Assembly (NCBI GenBank): GCA_951802195.1 | Contig: OX637636.1 | Location: 260,501 to 324,500 of the forward strand | From: Tausonia pullulans | Lineage: Eukaryota; Basidiomycota; Tremellomycetes; Cystofilobasidiales; Mrakiaceae | Length of the DNA: 64,000 nt | Direction: 5' to 3' | Shown: one piece after another, positions 45,861-58,108 of the stretch | Numbering within the stretch: position 1 is the first letter of the stretch | Layout of the letters: each line of letters begins with the position of its first letter | The notes under the pieces: generated by a model | Databases searched by the model: none | What the model saw: only the letters and a program-made list of their open reading frames with translations | Told to the model about the DNA's origin: nothing | Program-made: the position numbers and the translations under genes

Positions 45861-47460
45861 TCATGGGACCTCCTCGTCGTCTTCCTCGCCAGATTCACTG
45901 GTGGCCGTGTTGATGTCATCTTCCATGAGGAGGTCCGCTTCATACCGCAGCCGACGCTCAACCGTCGGGTTCAGCGACAGCAGGCCCGCTTGAGGGCCCC
46001 TAGGAGCCAGACAAACGGAGCAGTCAGCAACACGCCCGTCTGCGAAGACAGGGGCCGATGCCTCTCACTCACCTGCCGGCTCGCCCGTTCCACGCCTCCC
46101 ATACAAATGCGAAGTTCCTCCTCCACCCAAGATTGTACGGCCTCTCGTCGACGCGTGTCCGAACAACGACGCCGCTCCCGTCGGCCCTCTTGGAAGGCAC
46201 CCAAAACCTTCGCCGGAGCGACTCTGCGTACGGTCGGGCGCTCTCCTCCGAGCGTAAGCGGGGGTCAAGGCCAGTGTAAGAGGAGCGGATGCGGGACTCG
46301 ATTGGGGTTTCGGCTTTAACGATGGAGTACACGGTGGAGGCAAAGAGCGTCTAAAAAATAGATAAGTAGATAAAAAGAGGGAGGAGTGTTGATTAGACCC
46401 CGTAGCTTTGTCTGCGACATGCTGGCTCGATTGAATCGACTCACGAAGCCAATCAGCGAAAGCCCGACTGCCATCAGAACAACGATCGTGATTGGGCCAG
46501 CCTCGACTGTCTTGACCTCGCCTGGAAAGAGGTAGTAGCCCAACGCCCATCCCAGCGACGCTCTTCCGATCGGCCCGATCCCAATCACCCACGCCGGCCA
46601 CCAGTCCCACCAAAGCGCCCGGACGGGGGATCTCGGCGCAATGGAAAACATCCAGGTGGCTCGGGCATGAGCGACAAGCCGAGGGAAGACTGGGGAGAGG
46701 AAGATCGGGACGGAGAGCGGGACAAAGAGGAGGAAGGCGAGGAAGGACAGGAGGTGCTCCGTTGTAACGCAGGTGGCAAACCAGGGACAGTGGTGGTCGT
46801 AACCGACTCGGCAGCGGTCGCAGACCTGGGATTTGGGCGGTCGAAGTCAGACCCATAGTTTGCAAGAACATATGCAGACGGTTCCGCAGGCTCACCGAGC
46901 AATGCCTCGTCCTCGGGCCTTTCCAGGCCCCGGTGCAGTAGCCTCGGAAACATCGCCCGACGCCGCCTTCGTCGTCGATACACTCATATACTACGGTCCT
47001 CGCGCGGACCTCTGGAGGCGGGTTCATCGGCGGGGCCGAGTGCTCCAGTGAAAGGAGGTAGAGAGAAAAGAAGATATAGGCGATGGTGGTGATAGTTGTT
47101 ACAGCGAAGACCGCATAGACGACTGAAGTAGAAAGTCATTGAGGAGATGGGAAGCACAAGGCAGAGAGTGACGCGATCGCGACGAACGGGCAAAGAGTGG
47201 CCGCTGCTGATCGATCCAGAGAAAGTCGAGCGCGACGACACGGAGAGACATGTAATATGCCGCTCTGCGCGAGGTGTCGCGTCAGCCAAAGAAAGTCCAC
47301 AGAGCACAATATAGACCGCGCCTCACCCAAAGTAGAGCAGAATCAGTCGGGGCACGATCCGGTCAACAAGGGGAGCCCGGTATGGTCGAGATGAAGAGAC
47401 GAGCAGTGTGCTCTCCGCATCAGGAGCTCTCCGGGTCGCGACGGAGGTCGAGGCTGTCAT
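45861..47460 (-). CDS. DHHC-type protein S-acyltransferase (palmitoyltransferase)
   Basis: Membrane enzyme that palmitoylates cysteines. From ATG 47460 (MTASTSVATRRAPDAES) there is a first hydrophobic segment (VDRIVPRLILLYFG) and a second (FVVYAVFAVTTITTIAYIFF). The cysteine-rich domain follows: CFRGYCTGAWKGPRTRHCS joined by an intron to VCDRCRVGYDHHCPWFATC, with the catalytic DHHC intact. Further membrane segments are LLSFLAFLLFVPLSVPIFL and ITIVVLMAVGLSLIGF. The last intron splits WEAWNGRAG from a C-terminal acidic tail (DDINTATSESGEEDDEEVP) ending at 45861. The layout resembles fungal Pfa5, but the short cysteine domain makes the orthology uncertain. Confidence 0.87.
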
Positions 47461-48049
47461 GTCGAAGGTGGAGGTTGAGAGCCAGCAAGGTTGGTGACGC
47501 GACGCTATATATCTAGATGCTGGGTCAGACGCGACCCGGCCCGTGCTCGAGTAGGGTCACAGTCGTCTCTCCCTTCAGGACACTCCAAGGCTGTAAGTTC
47601 AGGCCACTCAGCCCTTTTTTCAGCTGTAGCTCTAGCTCGATAGATGGCGGTCGTGATGGGTGTGACGTCGCTGATAGGATTCGCGCGCCGCTTTCGCTTC
47701 CGCTCGCAGTGGACGAGATCAACACTCAACGCTTCTCACGACAATACATATCTTTCTCTCCCCATTCAACCACCCACTCTTAGCGTCTCCGTCGTCTGCG
47801 CCATCATCCACGTCGACCCAGTTGTCCGTCCTTGCCCCCTCTCTGTACGGATCCACGTCAAGCTTGCGTCACGCCGCCACTCGCCCGCCCCCTCTCCCTC
47901 AACACCCCTTTCCCCGCAGACTGAGAGCCCAACCCCCCCCCCCCCCCCCCCTTCCAACCGCCTCCTCTTCACCGCTTCAAGAGCTCGCCCGTCTCGTCTC
48001 CTCCCCTCCCCCTCACGACAACCAACTTATGAAGGCCTCGTCGACAAAG
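47461..48049. promoter_or_regulatory. Divergent promoter, DHHC / HYM1, with poly-C tract
   Basis: 589 bp between start codons. It includes a run of 19 C (47933-47951) about 100 bp upstream of the HYM1 start, inside a broader C/T-rich leader. Confidence 0.5.
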
Positions 48050-50300
48050 ATGAACTTCTTCGCCAAACGGCCCAAGACGCCCACCGAGCTCGTCCGTGCC
48101 GTCCGCGACCTCCTGGGACCAGGCGGCAAGCTCGCCGACACCTCCGGGTCCTCTGCTGCAGGGGGAGGCCTTGAGGCTAGGAAGAAGGTACGTCTTGCGC
48201 GGGCCCATTTTAACCATTCTCGTTTGCTCGCTTGGGCTTTCAATGGAATTGGGACGAGGCGAGATGATATAGGAGAGGAAAGAGACTACGCCGACATGAC
48301 GAGACAGTATGTCGCCGTCGTCCGACAGCTTGAGGGCAGGCACGCGTCTTTACTCGAAGGAGGGGTACATCGACTCCTAGGGCAACATGGTTGACTCGAA
48401 TAGCCCTGTTCTGTTCGTCCCGCTTGGGATGTGAGATAGTTGGGCTCTCTGGGCGTCCTGTCGAGGGCCGTGTCCTCCCCTCATATGACATGCCCAAGGT
48501 CGTCGTCACGCAACTCTGCTCAGTCCGCTCCTCCAGGGGAGGCTTCACGTCCTTTGTTCATGTTTAAGTTGGCGCCGAGGGTGTAGGCTGAGTGGAATGC
48601 CTTGTCTGGCCAGGGCTTCGTGTTCGTGCGCTTGCACACATCGGCGTCGAGGCCCATGCTCTTTCACTTGCACCCTTGCTGAACTTGATTGATCGACTGA
48701 CTTGTATGCTTCCATCCCAGGCGAACGAGGAGCTTTCCAAGCTGTTGACCCAACTCAAGTTCCTCCTCTACGGGGACTCCGGTTCGTGGCCAGATCTCTC
48801 TCCTCTCGATCGTCTCATCGCGACTGCAGCTGTCGCCTGACGCGTCGACCCCCTGATTATCATGCACTCACAGAGACAGACCCGTCTCCAGAGACCATCG
48901 CTCAGCTCTCTCAGGAGGTCTATACTCATGATGTCCTCCTTCTCCTTGTTGAGAAGATTGGATCTTTCGAGTTTGAGGTACGGGTGGGCTCTTGAGCGAG
49001 GCAATAGACGAGGCGGCTGACACTAAACTGTGCCGCCCACTCGCTAGGCCAAGAAGGACGTCACGCAGATTTTCAATCATCTCCTCCGGCGGCAGATCGG
49101 ATCACGCTCGCCCACGGTCGAATACATCTCCAAGAAACCACGGATCGTCTTTGCCGTCCTCCAAGGGTGCGAACCTCGTCACGGTGCTCTTGTTTGCATC
49201 CAGCAGGACACTGACATTCAACGACTGCAGGTATGAAAATGAGGATGTCGCGCTCAACACAGGCATGATCCTGAAGGAGATGCTTCGTTACGAGCCGCTA
49301 GCGAAAATTCTGTTACACTCAGAGGAGTACGTCCCTTTCGCATCTCGTCTATCCAGCGTTGTCTTCTGACTCTCGCTGGCTCGCAGGTTCTATACTTTCC
49401 CGCACTACATTGAAAACACGACCTTTGGCATCTCGTGCGATGCATTCGCTAATCTTAAGGTCAGTCTTCTTGGTCTTCTTGCTTCGGTTTCATCTGACGG
49501 TGTCTCCCTCCGTGCCCCTAGGAAACTCTCACCAAGCACAAACCGCTTGTTGCCACGTACCTCGCGGACAACTACGACAGGGTCGGTCTGCTTGAAATTT
49601 CTTTTCTGACCTTCCCTCCGCTGAAAACATTGCGGCTCCAGTTTTTCCAAACCTACACGACACTTGTCCTCTCGTCCAACTATGTCACCAAGCGTCAATC
49701 GATCAAGCTTCTCGGCGAGATCTTGCTCGACCGCGCTAATTACGCCGTCATGACGCGGTACATCGCTTCGGAGGCGAACCTCAAAATGATGATGAACCTC
49801 CTGAGGGATAGGAGCAGGAACATTCAGTTCGAGGCGTTCCACGTTTTCAAGGTGCGGCAGTCCTGTACAGGCGCTTCTCCAAGGGGAAACAGCCAGCTGA
49901 CGAGCTGCTTGGGTCGGCGTGAGGCAGGTCTTTGTCGCCAACCCCAAGAAACCGCCTGGTATCGAGGCAATCCTGCGACGGAACAAAGACCGGCTCTTGA
50001 CCTTCCTCGGCGACTTCCACAACGACAAGGATGGTTCGTGTTGATTTCGTTGCATCCGCCTTTAAGCTGCCTCTACGCTGACCTGACGACATACACCATA
50101 GACGAACAGTTCAACGTACGCCTTTCCGTAGCGCCCAATCGACTAGGACACTTAATAACTCTTCAGCTAATCTGCCTTCCTCCCTTAGGACGAGAAGCAG
50201 TTCCTTATCGTTCAAAGTTCGTGTTGTAGCTTCTCTCTTTCTTACGCTACCCTCCTCGCTGATATCATCGTCTTGTCCCTCCCTAGTCCAGCAGCTCTAG
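48050..50300 (+). CDS. HYM1: Mo25/Hym1 armadillo scaffold of the RAM/MOR kinase pathway
   Basis: Helical-repeat scaffold that binds GCK kinases (Kic1, and LKB1-STRAD in animals) and controls polarity and cell separation. The start [20 protein letters not shown] is the family N-terminus; an in-frame ATG 21 bp upstream is an alternative. Then [95 protein letters not shown]-like repeats, [20 protein letters not shown] and [19 protein letters not shown]. The end is [17 protein letters not shown]. Intron 1 is 533 nt (48188-48720), very long for this region. A 14-nt microexon (50102-50115) codes the DEQFN junction, and the last exon is also 14 nt, ending TAG at 50300. Confidence 0.95.
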
Positions 50301-51826
50301 ATGGCTCGACTACTGCATCCATCTGTCTCTCTTCTACTTCTCTTTTCCTCTCGTTCCCTGCCAGATATCCTTCATCCGCTCCGTCTCTCAATCTCTTCAC
50401 TGTGCTTCGTCTACTGGTACACCTATCTCGGCTTGCCCTTGTCACTCATTCGCTTCTCAGATCCGTCGCTGTTCGGATTCCTTACCAGCTGCATCGCTCT
50501 CTACTCTTCCTCTCTTTTCCTCCATCATCCATCTTGTTTTTTAAATCCGACTCCACTGGTCTGCAATCTCTTAATACCCCCAGTCCTCCCGCCTCTTCTT
50601 TCCTCTCTCGCATTTCGCATACTACCCACGATGCGCGCGCGGCTCCGTTCACACCATGTACGTCCTCTTCATCTCCTTCCGCAAGTGAGGGGGAAATATT
50701 CAATTGGTCGTTCCAACTACTTTCTTGCTTAGGTGGGAACGTGATCACGGACCGACGGCTCCGCGTCGGCCGAGCTCTCGTGGGGATGATTGCCGAAGAG
50801 TTCCCACGATGCATCCATCAGTCAGCTTCGGCCCGGCGGACAAGCATTTGTCATCTCACTATGCCTGCTTTGTCATCTTCCTCGTCACCTGTTCATCAGT
50901 CCAGCTGAGATCCTTTGTATGGTGTTCCAACTGGAAGCTTCCGAATACCATTCGGGCAAAGTGCTGCTGTCACGGCCAGCCAACTCCTCGACCTTCTTGC
51001 TCTATTTTCCATCAATTGGCGCTGACATGCCTGAACATGCGCATTTGCCTCAGTCAGAAAGAGAGAAAGGCACTTGTATCCGTTCTCCGTTAACGCTCTG
51101 TCATCAGCTTTATGTATTCGTGTGTTTCTCCCGGAGCTCGAAAGACCGACCATATGTGGCCCATGGGGAAGGGGAAACAGATAGGCTTTCGTCTTGCAGA
51201 TCCCCAGAATTGTCCATGGGGCCATGCTCTTCTTCGCTAGTCATAATTCTCTGGGCTGCCAAAAGCGGATCGTGCGAATTGCCCCGAGGGCTCATGTTCT
51301 AACGTAGAATATGCCAAGAGAGAATTGTCTGAAGCCTCAGGACGATACTTACAAATAAGCGCGAAATCAGAGCTGATGCGATTCTACAGGTGAGCGCTGG
51401 CCAACTCTTGCCGCAGCAAGGATCAGTGCCAGGAAAAGCCGGGAGGCTGGAGGCATGTGATGCGAGCTTGCACCCCAGCAGTGGTGGAGTGAGAGCCAAG
51501 GGAAGAAGAGTATCAAACTGTTACCTCGGCGATGTCAGATCGCGTCCAAGAAGAAAGAACTTGGCGACGTCAGCGCGGAACTGCGAGAAATCACGAACCC
51601 CGAGGCGGCCCCCGGGTTGGATCGTCGTAATCCGTCTTCGTTGTCCTTCCTCCACTCAAGCCTGCCCAGAGAAAGAGCAAAGGAAAGGGGGCTCATCTTG
51701 CTTCCCTTATCTCCTCTGACACCCACCGACGCCTACAAGCACACACATACACCCATCACTCCTGCGAGCGAGCGAAGGGCAGCGCGGTCGCCATCACCTA
51801 CAACAAAGCCCACCCTCCCCTCCACT
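50301..51826. other. Intergenic, HYM1 3' flank to GT32 gene promoter
   Basis: 1.5 kb, the longest gene-free host stretch here. Bases 50300-50600 are strongly pyrimidine-rich. An uninterrupted 170-codon frame at 50790-51302 (+) has no recognisable domain or usable splice pattern. I do not call it a gene. Confidence 0.5.
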
Positions 51827-53528
51827 ATGCTGCACCTGCTTCCCCGCCGCCAGGCCCATCGACTCATCCTCCTCGCCGGCGTCCTCTCGCTTGTCATCCT
51901 TATTTTTCACACCCCGTTCCACATCATCGCTGTCCTCTCGCACGGGTACCTAATATCGCCCTTCTTCCCCCCGACCATCCTCGGTCGCTCGTCATCCTCC
52001 CCCGCCACTTCACACGTCTCGCTCGTGAAGAGCCCCCGAGCGGCGTCCGAGCCAGCTGCCTTTGCCGCCGCGTTCGATCTTGAGACCCTCCAGCCACCTG
52101 CCGGTGCCCCCATTGTCGTACCTCGAAGGATCCACCAAGTCCGACTGGGAGGGAATGGCTTCGAGATGCGGCCAGCCTGGCGAGAGGCGAGAGAGAGCTG
52201 CATGGCTCTGATGCCGCCAAGCAATGGTTCCTTGGCGGCGACCGCGTTCGACAGCGCTCATCTTGTGGTTGAGAGCCTGTCCGCGGTTGATGACGCAGCG
52301 GGGAACCGTGGTGCAGCTAGCGCTGGGGACCTCTGGGAGTACACCCTCTGGACAGACGAATCAGGGGACGCCTTTGTGAAGGAGTACTACCCCCAGCTTT
52401 TCTCAACTTACCGCGGCTACCGCCAGGAGATCCAGAGGAGCAACATCCTGCGGTGTGTCTCTCTGGCGCAATCGGCTTTGATCCTCATCGCTGACGTCCT
52501 CCCCTCTCTTGGCAGATACCTCGTCCTACACCACTACGGCGGCATCTACCTCGACCTCGACCTTAGATGTCTCAAGCCACTCGACGCCTTCCTCACTGTG
52601 CCCTTCCTCACGCCACCCGCGAACCCAGTGAGTGGCGAATGAATGGCAGTGGACAATTGCATGCATATTGACCTCTAGTTACTCTCTCCCAGATTGGCGT
52701 CAACAACGCCTTCATCATTGCCTCCCCCGGCCACCCCTTCTTCACACGGCTTCTCAACAACATCGTCAGGTTTGACATACAGTGGTTCAGTCCCTAGTTC
52801 GTCCCACTTCTGCGTAACATCGCATCCCTTCATCACATGGGTCATCTTTGTTCAGATGCTGATCGGCGTGCGTGCCCCATCTAGCGTCACAAACATGTTC
52901 AGCACTGGCTGCCATTTCTTCTCCTCGATGCATTCCACCTCGCCCTCCGAGATCCACCGCCAACTCTTCGTGCTTCCGGACTCCTATAAGCTCAACGGGC
53001 ACGTCACCACCCCGATCTTTGAGCACCTCGGCGCTAGCTCTTGGCACAAGGTGAGCACAATGAGCATTTACAGTTCGCTTCCTTCCAACCTGTCTGACTA
53101 CCCATCGCCCTTCTCCTTTGCCCCAGGGCGACGCCCGCCTCATTCTCCAGCTGGGCAAGCTCATCGAGCGCTTCAAATCGTCCGGGTCCCACTGGTTCCT
53201 CGGCGCGATTTCCTGGATCGGCGGCATGGTCGCCGGTCTCGCCTGGACACAATTGGTCATCCGTCGTGCCCACGCTCGCGAAGCTGCGCGCGAAGAAAAG
53301 CGCGCTCGCCGGGCCGAGCGGGCGCTGACGTTGCTCGCTCGCGGACTCGAGGAGGGCCATGGCGGAACCATCGCTGTACCAGTTCATCAGATAAGCTTAG
53401 ACCTGGGGGCTAGAGACTATAGGGAGATGAGGGGCGTCCAAGAGAGGGAAAGGGGGGAGGCCATCGCCTTCCTGCCACCGAGGGCCAACTCCCTCCCGAT
53501 TGCTGTGTCAGGGCCGAGGGATCTTTGA
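51827..53528 (+). CDS. GT32 glycosyltransferase, Sur1/Csg1-like (MIPC synthase family)
   Basis: Golgi membrane mannosyltransferase family; in yeast Sur1/Csh1 make mannosyl-inositol-phosphoceramide. The N-terminal membrane anchor is LILLAGVLSLVILIF. Then VPRRIHQVRLG, WEYTLWTDESGDAFVKEYYP, IQRSNILRYLVLHHYGGIYL and the DXD motif in YLDLDLRCLKPLD. The second half has NNAFIIASPGHPFFTRLLNN, VTNMFSTGCHFFSS and ASSWHKGDARLI, then a C-terminal membrane segment (WFLGAISWIGGMVAGLAW) followed by a basic cytosolic tail. This anchor-DXD-STG-second-anchor layout is the Sur1 type. The intron after FDIQ most likely uses GTTCAG to ATCTAG, which keeps frame into VTNMFSTG. The ATG at 51827 is chosen because it directly precedes the anchor. 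Substrate assignment is by family only. Confidence 0.85.
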
Positions 53529-53920
53529 TATCTATCTTTGCATTCTGGGTTCCGCTGCTCCTCCTCACCTCCGTCCTCGCACACACATAATCCACTGTAT
53601 CAAACAAACTCGTCCCTAATTGTCTAGGCTCTCATCTGTCTTTTCTTCTTTTACGACCATACCCCACCTATCAGCCCCTTAACCTCTCATGCTGCGGCCG
53701 CCTTTCTTCCTGCATACGTGTCTCATCTTGATGCTACCTACGAATTGTACGTAAATGAAGGCAAACAGACAATGGGAGTCGGGGTAAGTGCGCCGTCGTC
53801 GGCTCGGGTCATCCGCTTGTCAGCTTGCATTTCGCCTCAACGACCACTCGGACGGCCCTGACCGTCGCATATCGCTCGGCCTGGCCGCCCCCCGCCCCTC
53901 TTCCGCCCTTGCTCTCGGCC
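53529..53920. other. Intergenic, GT32 3' flank and NIPA promoter
   Basis: 392 bp with no gene seen. The GT32 3' flank is AT-richer than its surroundings. Confidence 0.6.
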
Positions 53921-55909
53921 ATGTATTCAGAACAAACCACCCAGACCGTGCTAATTGGCGTCGCTATCTCCATCGCCGGCAGTCAGTTCTCCCCCTTTAC
54001 CCCTCTGGCCATTGTTTGGTATCGATCAAGACTGAGAGCTGACGCATCCCCCCTCGTCTGCTTCTGTTCAAAACCCTCCCGACCTATACCTCGCAGACGT
54101 TATCATCTCGCTCGCGCTCAACACCCAGAAGCTCGCTCACTCACGTATCTCCCAACGGACGTCCTCGCCGTCGTCCTCAGCGGCCTCCCAGCCTTCCTCC
54201 CCGCCGACCGAGACCACGCGTCTGCTCGCCGCCTCTCCGACAACGGGCTCCGACGGCAGTGGCTCCTCCACACCAGCAGCGACGGCGGCCGCCGCCGACA
54301 GCAACCCCTGGGCGGACGCACCCTCTCTCTCTTCGTCCAAGCTTAACAAGCGGGAGGAGCCGTCGGAAGGGATGGGGGCCGATGCCTCCGAGTCAGGGGG
54401 TTTCCTCCGATCCAAGCTATGGTGGACGGGTCTTCTCTTGATGGCCCTGGGCGAATCGGGCAATTTTGCAAGCTACGCGTTTGCTCCGGCGAGTCTCATT
54501 GCGCCACTTGGCTCGTGTGCCTTGCTCGCAAACATCGGGTTTGCGAAGCTGCTGCTTAGTGAGTGGTGAGGAGGAAGATCACGTTTCGGCAGACGCCGAT
54601 GGCGGCGGGCAGACCCGACGTCGACTGTGCTCTCTCCCCTTTGCACCGAGATCGCTGACAGCCACCATGTCCCCTTCTCCTTCAGGCGAACAGTTCAAGC
54701 ATCAGGACGTCTTCGGTGTGCTCGTTTGCTGCCTCGGTGCGGTGACGGTCGTCCTCGCAAGCCGTGACTCATCCGTCGCCCTGGGACCTGAGGAACTCGT
54801 CCAGGCTGTCTCGCAGTTGGCCTTCATTGTCTACTCGAGCGTCGTGTGAGCTCCGCGTACTCTCGCACTCTCATCTGAGCTCGCGCTGACAGAGCTCTTT
54901 CTCTCTCTCCTTCTAGCGCCGGCGTCTCTCTCGGCCTCGCAGTCCTCTCTGAGCTCGGCCACTCGTCGCGCTACATGTTGATCGACATCTTGTTGTGTTC
55001 CGGCCTCGGCGGCTTCACTGTTCTCTCGACCAAGGCCATTTCGACACTTCTCACGACTCATCCAGCGCTCTTCCTCCATTCCTTCCTCCCCTACCCGTTC
55101 CTCTTCGTCCTCGTCGTCACCGCTCTTGGCCAGCTCCGGTACCTCAACCGCGCGCTTGCCCAATTCGACTCCAAACAGGTCGTCCCGACGCAGTTCGTCT
55201 TCTTCTCGCTCGCTGTCATCAGCGGTAGTGGTGTCCTGTACCGAGACTTTGACGACGTGGACCCTTGGAGGTGAGGAACGACGTCGGTTGCTGATTTTCC
55301 TCGATTGCTGACCGACATCTTCTCCACTCACTCAGATTCACCCTCTTCGCCGTTGGCCTCCTTACGACCTTCTACGGCGTTTGGCTCCTCGTCCCTTCAC
55401 CAACATCCTCGTCGTTCTTCCCCTCCCTTCCCCAAGTCTCCCAATCCACTGCCCCTCCATCACCAATCAACTCCCCTCTCACCATTCCTAATCCATCTCT
55501 CTCTAACTCCCCTCACCCTCATACCGCCCTTCCCCTCCCCTCCCCCTCCCGGCACAGCTCGGGAATCATCACGGGTCCGGCCATCCTCCTCCCACCGCCA
55601 CCGCTTTCAACGACCCGCCCGCGGTCCATGTCGCGAGGCCTCTCAGCAGGCCACATCCTCATCTCATCCGGCCAATCGTTCGAGAGGCCCTCGCCCGTCG
55701 TCGTGGTCCCCGCTGCGCTACCAAGCAGTTCAGGCCGAAGAAGCCTCCTCGGCGAAGTCGGGGAGGCGCTGATCGAGGAGGAGGAGGCGGAGGCTGTTAC
55801 TTCTGCTGCTGGCAGCACGACTCATGGTGAAGCACCCTGGGGCCGCGCTGCGGGCAGTCGTCGGTCGGCTGGGTCGAGGAGGATGTCGAATGCTAGCGGC
55901 ATAGTGTAG
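53921..55909 (+). CDS. NIPA-type magnesium transporter / DMT-superfamily membrane protein
   Basis: Predicted Mg2+ transporter (function known for animal NIPA1/2; inferred here). TM1 spans the first intron: MYSEQTTQTVLIGVAISIAG then NVIISLALNTQKLAH. A Ser-rich loop leads to LWWTGLLLMALGESGNFASY, FAPASLIAPLGSCALLANIG and FAKLLLS, which carries the family's GE.GNF.AY.FAPA..V.PLG signature. Further segments are DVFGVLVCCLGAVTVVLASR, YMLIDILLCSGLGGFTVLST, FLPYPFLFVLVVTALGQLRY (then LNRALAQFD) and VVPTQFVFFSLAVISGSGVL, with the last at RFTLFAVGLLTTFYGVWLLV. A long proline/serine tail, unlike animal NIPAs, ends at 55909. About six exons. Confidence 0.9.
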
Positions 55910-56212
55910 AAATAGAGAAAGCGAGATCTGGCTAGCTCGTCTTTAGATGACTTTCGGCTCATTGGCACCTGATGTGTCTTTGTCGGATTCAGATGCTGGA
56001 CGATGTCCTTGGTTCAATGACGTTACATTTTGTTCAGAATTGAAAAAAGGGAGAATCCGCAAGGATGCTCGCTCTACGTCTACAAGAAGAACCCCTAGTA
56101 ATCGGAGGGGAGAGGACAAGAAAAAGCCACTGGTCACTCTATCATCCCCCGAGAGGAGATGCTCGACCCACCCAGCAAGGCCAGTCCCCGGCCTTGGAAC
56201 GCTTCCCCCGCC
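55910..56212. other. Intergenic, convergent 3' ends
   Basis: 303 bp. Flanks of the NIPA gene (+) and the HD hydrolase (-). No gene is seen. Confidence 0.6.
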
Positions 56213-58002
56213 TCAGACGATCCTCCGCTCGCAAACCATGCCACCAACGACCGGGGCCTCCTGCCCGTCCCATCGGTTCGCCTGCGCCTCCCCGCCTCGC
56301 TCGGCGTAGAGTTCCTCTAGAGGGAAGGGGAAGGGGCCCAAGTTTAGGATCAGCCAGGTCAACCGACAAAGAGGCATAAGGAAAGATTGACGCACCCCGC
56401 TCGGCGATCACCTCCTTTGCCCAGCCCTGGACGGCCGGGTGCCGAATGTGGGGGAGGGACCCGAGGAGAAAGGGAGGGAGCGTTGAGGTGCCTTGAGCTA
56501 TGAGATGCGCCCAATGTCGTCAGTTCAGGGGGAAAAGAGGGGGGGGTTTCTGTAGGAGAGGGGAAAAGATGAAGACGTACACCTCTCGTACTCAACCGTC
56601 TGGAGAACGAGCTCAAATCGGTCGAGGTCCTTAACGAATCTGGCCTCGGGCGTCGACATCGTCTCATACTCCTGTTGGCATGTGTAATCCATCAGTGATC
56701 ATGAGAGACGATTGAATGGAGAAAGAAGCCAGAGAGTGAGGAACTGACATTCCAAAGCGCACCGATGCGCTTGGCGGCGTCCGAGTCCGCGCCGAGCATC
56801 TCATGGAGGAAGGAGTGCATCGCCTCCTACTCGTCGTAGATGTCAACGTCAATGTTGAGAGAACAGGCGGCGCGGGAGGATGATCTAACTAGCAAACGAA
56901 CCTCCTCGTATTGCTGCTTCTGGACCTTTGAGACGCCGTCGACGGGTGTGATGTCACCAACGCTAAATGGTCCAAGTCAGGTCAGCTGCAGGCACAGATA
57001 GTCGAGGGGATGTAGTAGAAAGAAAAGAAAGGTTGAGGGGGAGGGGAGAAGGACGCACTGAGCTTCGGCCAAGTCGTGCCTGAGCGAGGCGTCGGGTCAA
57101 AGGAAAGAAATCAGTCTCGTGCTGAGGCGCGTTGCTTCCAGGTGCCCTCTTCAGCGACGCTCGCTGTTACTCACACAATAGCCAGCTTCGCGTTGAAACA
57201 CTCCTCAAATCAGTCGGGCATCTCATGAGTTGACCTGAGGAAAGGTCCGGACGCACCTGAACACACCGCCCGACATCGAGGGGGGGGTCGTTGGGTCCTG
57301 TTGGGACGCACATGGCGAGGACTGCCATTCGATACTGAATAAATAGAAGAATCTTCAGTCCCAGAGGAGGGCTGAGAGACCCATTCAATGGCGCACCATG
57401 TGGTCTGCAATAGACTCGGGAGCCTTGACCTGAAAGCAGAGTGCCGTGACGATAGGGCGAGACGCGTCGAGTGGGATTCGTCCAGGGGTGGGAGAGGAGC
57501 ATGGTCAGCGGGTCGCTCTTTCTTCTACCCAGCGAGCCAAATGTCTAGGGCCGCCCCGTCCCCGTGATGGGGGAAGGAGCAGGGGGCATTAGGCCCGCTG
57601 AACGAGGTCTAAGTGACCGTCAACCATGTCGAGGACTCACGCCTTCACGGACCCAACCGCCCCTCTTCTGGGTCTGAGGGCAGAATGGTCAAGGATGTTC
57701 GCTTTCATCAGCTTCGTCCGAGAGCCTTGGCGCGGTAAACAACGGCTGGTTGACCTTGAGCTTCTCAAGGACGTGGAAGAAGGCGAGGGTGTCCTTGGCC
57801 TGGTCGCCTGTCGACCTATGGAGAGAGTGAGAGAGGAGTTCAGGGAGGGAGGGGCGTACCACCAACAATATCGTAGTCGTCAGCGAGAGCAGTCTCGTTG
57901 AGTGGGTATTTGGGCGCGCACGTACTTGTACGTTGGGGGAGGAACGGGATAGGTGCCGAGAGGAGCGAGCGTGCTCGATGGGGCGTCAGGGGCGGTGGTC
58001 AT
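56213..58002 (-). CDS. HD-domain hydrolase, HDDC2 / YGL101W family (5'-deoxynucleotidase-like)
   Basis: Metal-dependent phosphohydrolase; bacterial YfbR relatives are 5'-deoxynucleotidases. The start at 58002 gives MTTAPDAPSSTLAPLGTYPV. Then DTLAFFHVLEKLK, the family block KRGGWVREGVKAPESIADHM (first metal His), RMAVLAMCVP, KLAIVHDLAEAHVGDITPVD (HD pair), SKVQKQQYEE, MHSFLHEMLGADSDAAKRIG and TPEARFVKDLDRFELVLQTV (distal Asp). All metal-binding positions expected for the family are present. The last intron joins EVIAER to a charged tail ending MVCERRIV at 56213. Very intron-rich: about ten exons in 1.8 kb. Divergent from MZT1. Confidence 0.9.
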
Positions 58003-58108
58003 GGTGTGGTTAGGAAGAGAAGAAAGGAGAGTAAGGAGGGAAAGCGTTGAGAGGGAACTGGACGCGTTCCTCGTCCTTCACCCAGACCACCAGCCTATCT
58101 CCCCTCGG
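58003..58108. promoter_or_regulatory. 106-bp divergent promoter, HD hydrolase / MZT1
   Basis: The two start codons, on opposite strands, are only 106 bp apart, so both 5' UTRs and the promoter must fit here or overlap the neighbouring first exons. Confidence 0.6.

Noticed and set aside
50790-51302. 170-codon plus-strand frame in the HYM1-GT32 gap
   Set aside because: No recognisable motif or introns in an intron-rich genome, and pyrimidine-biased composition; chance is more likely.
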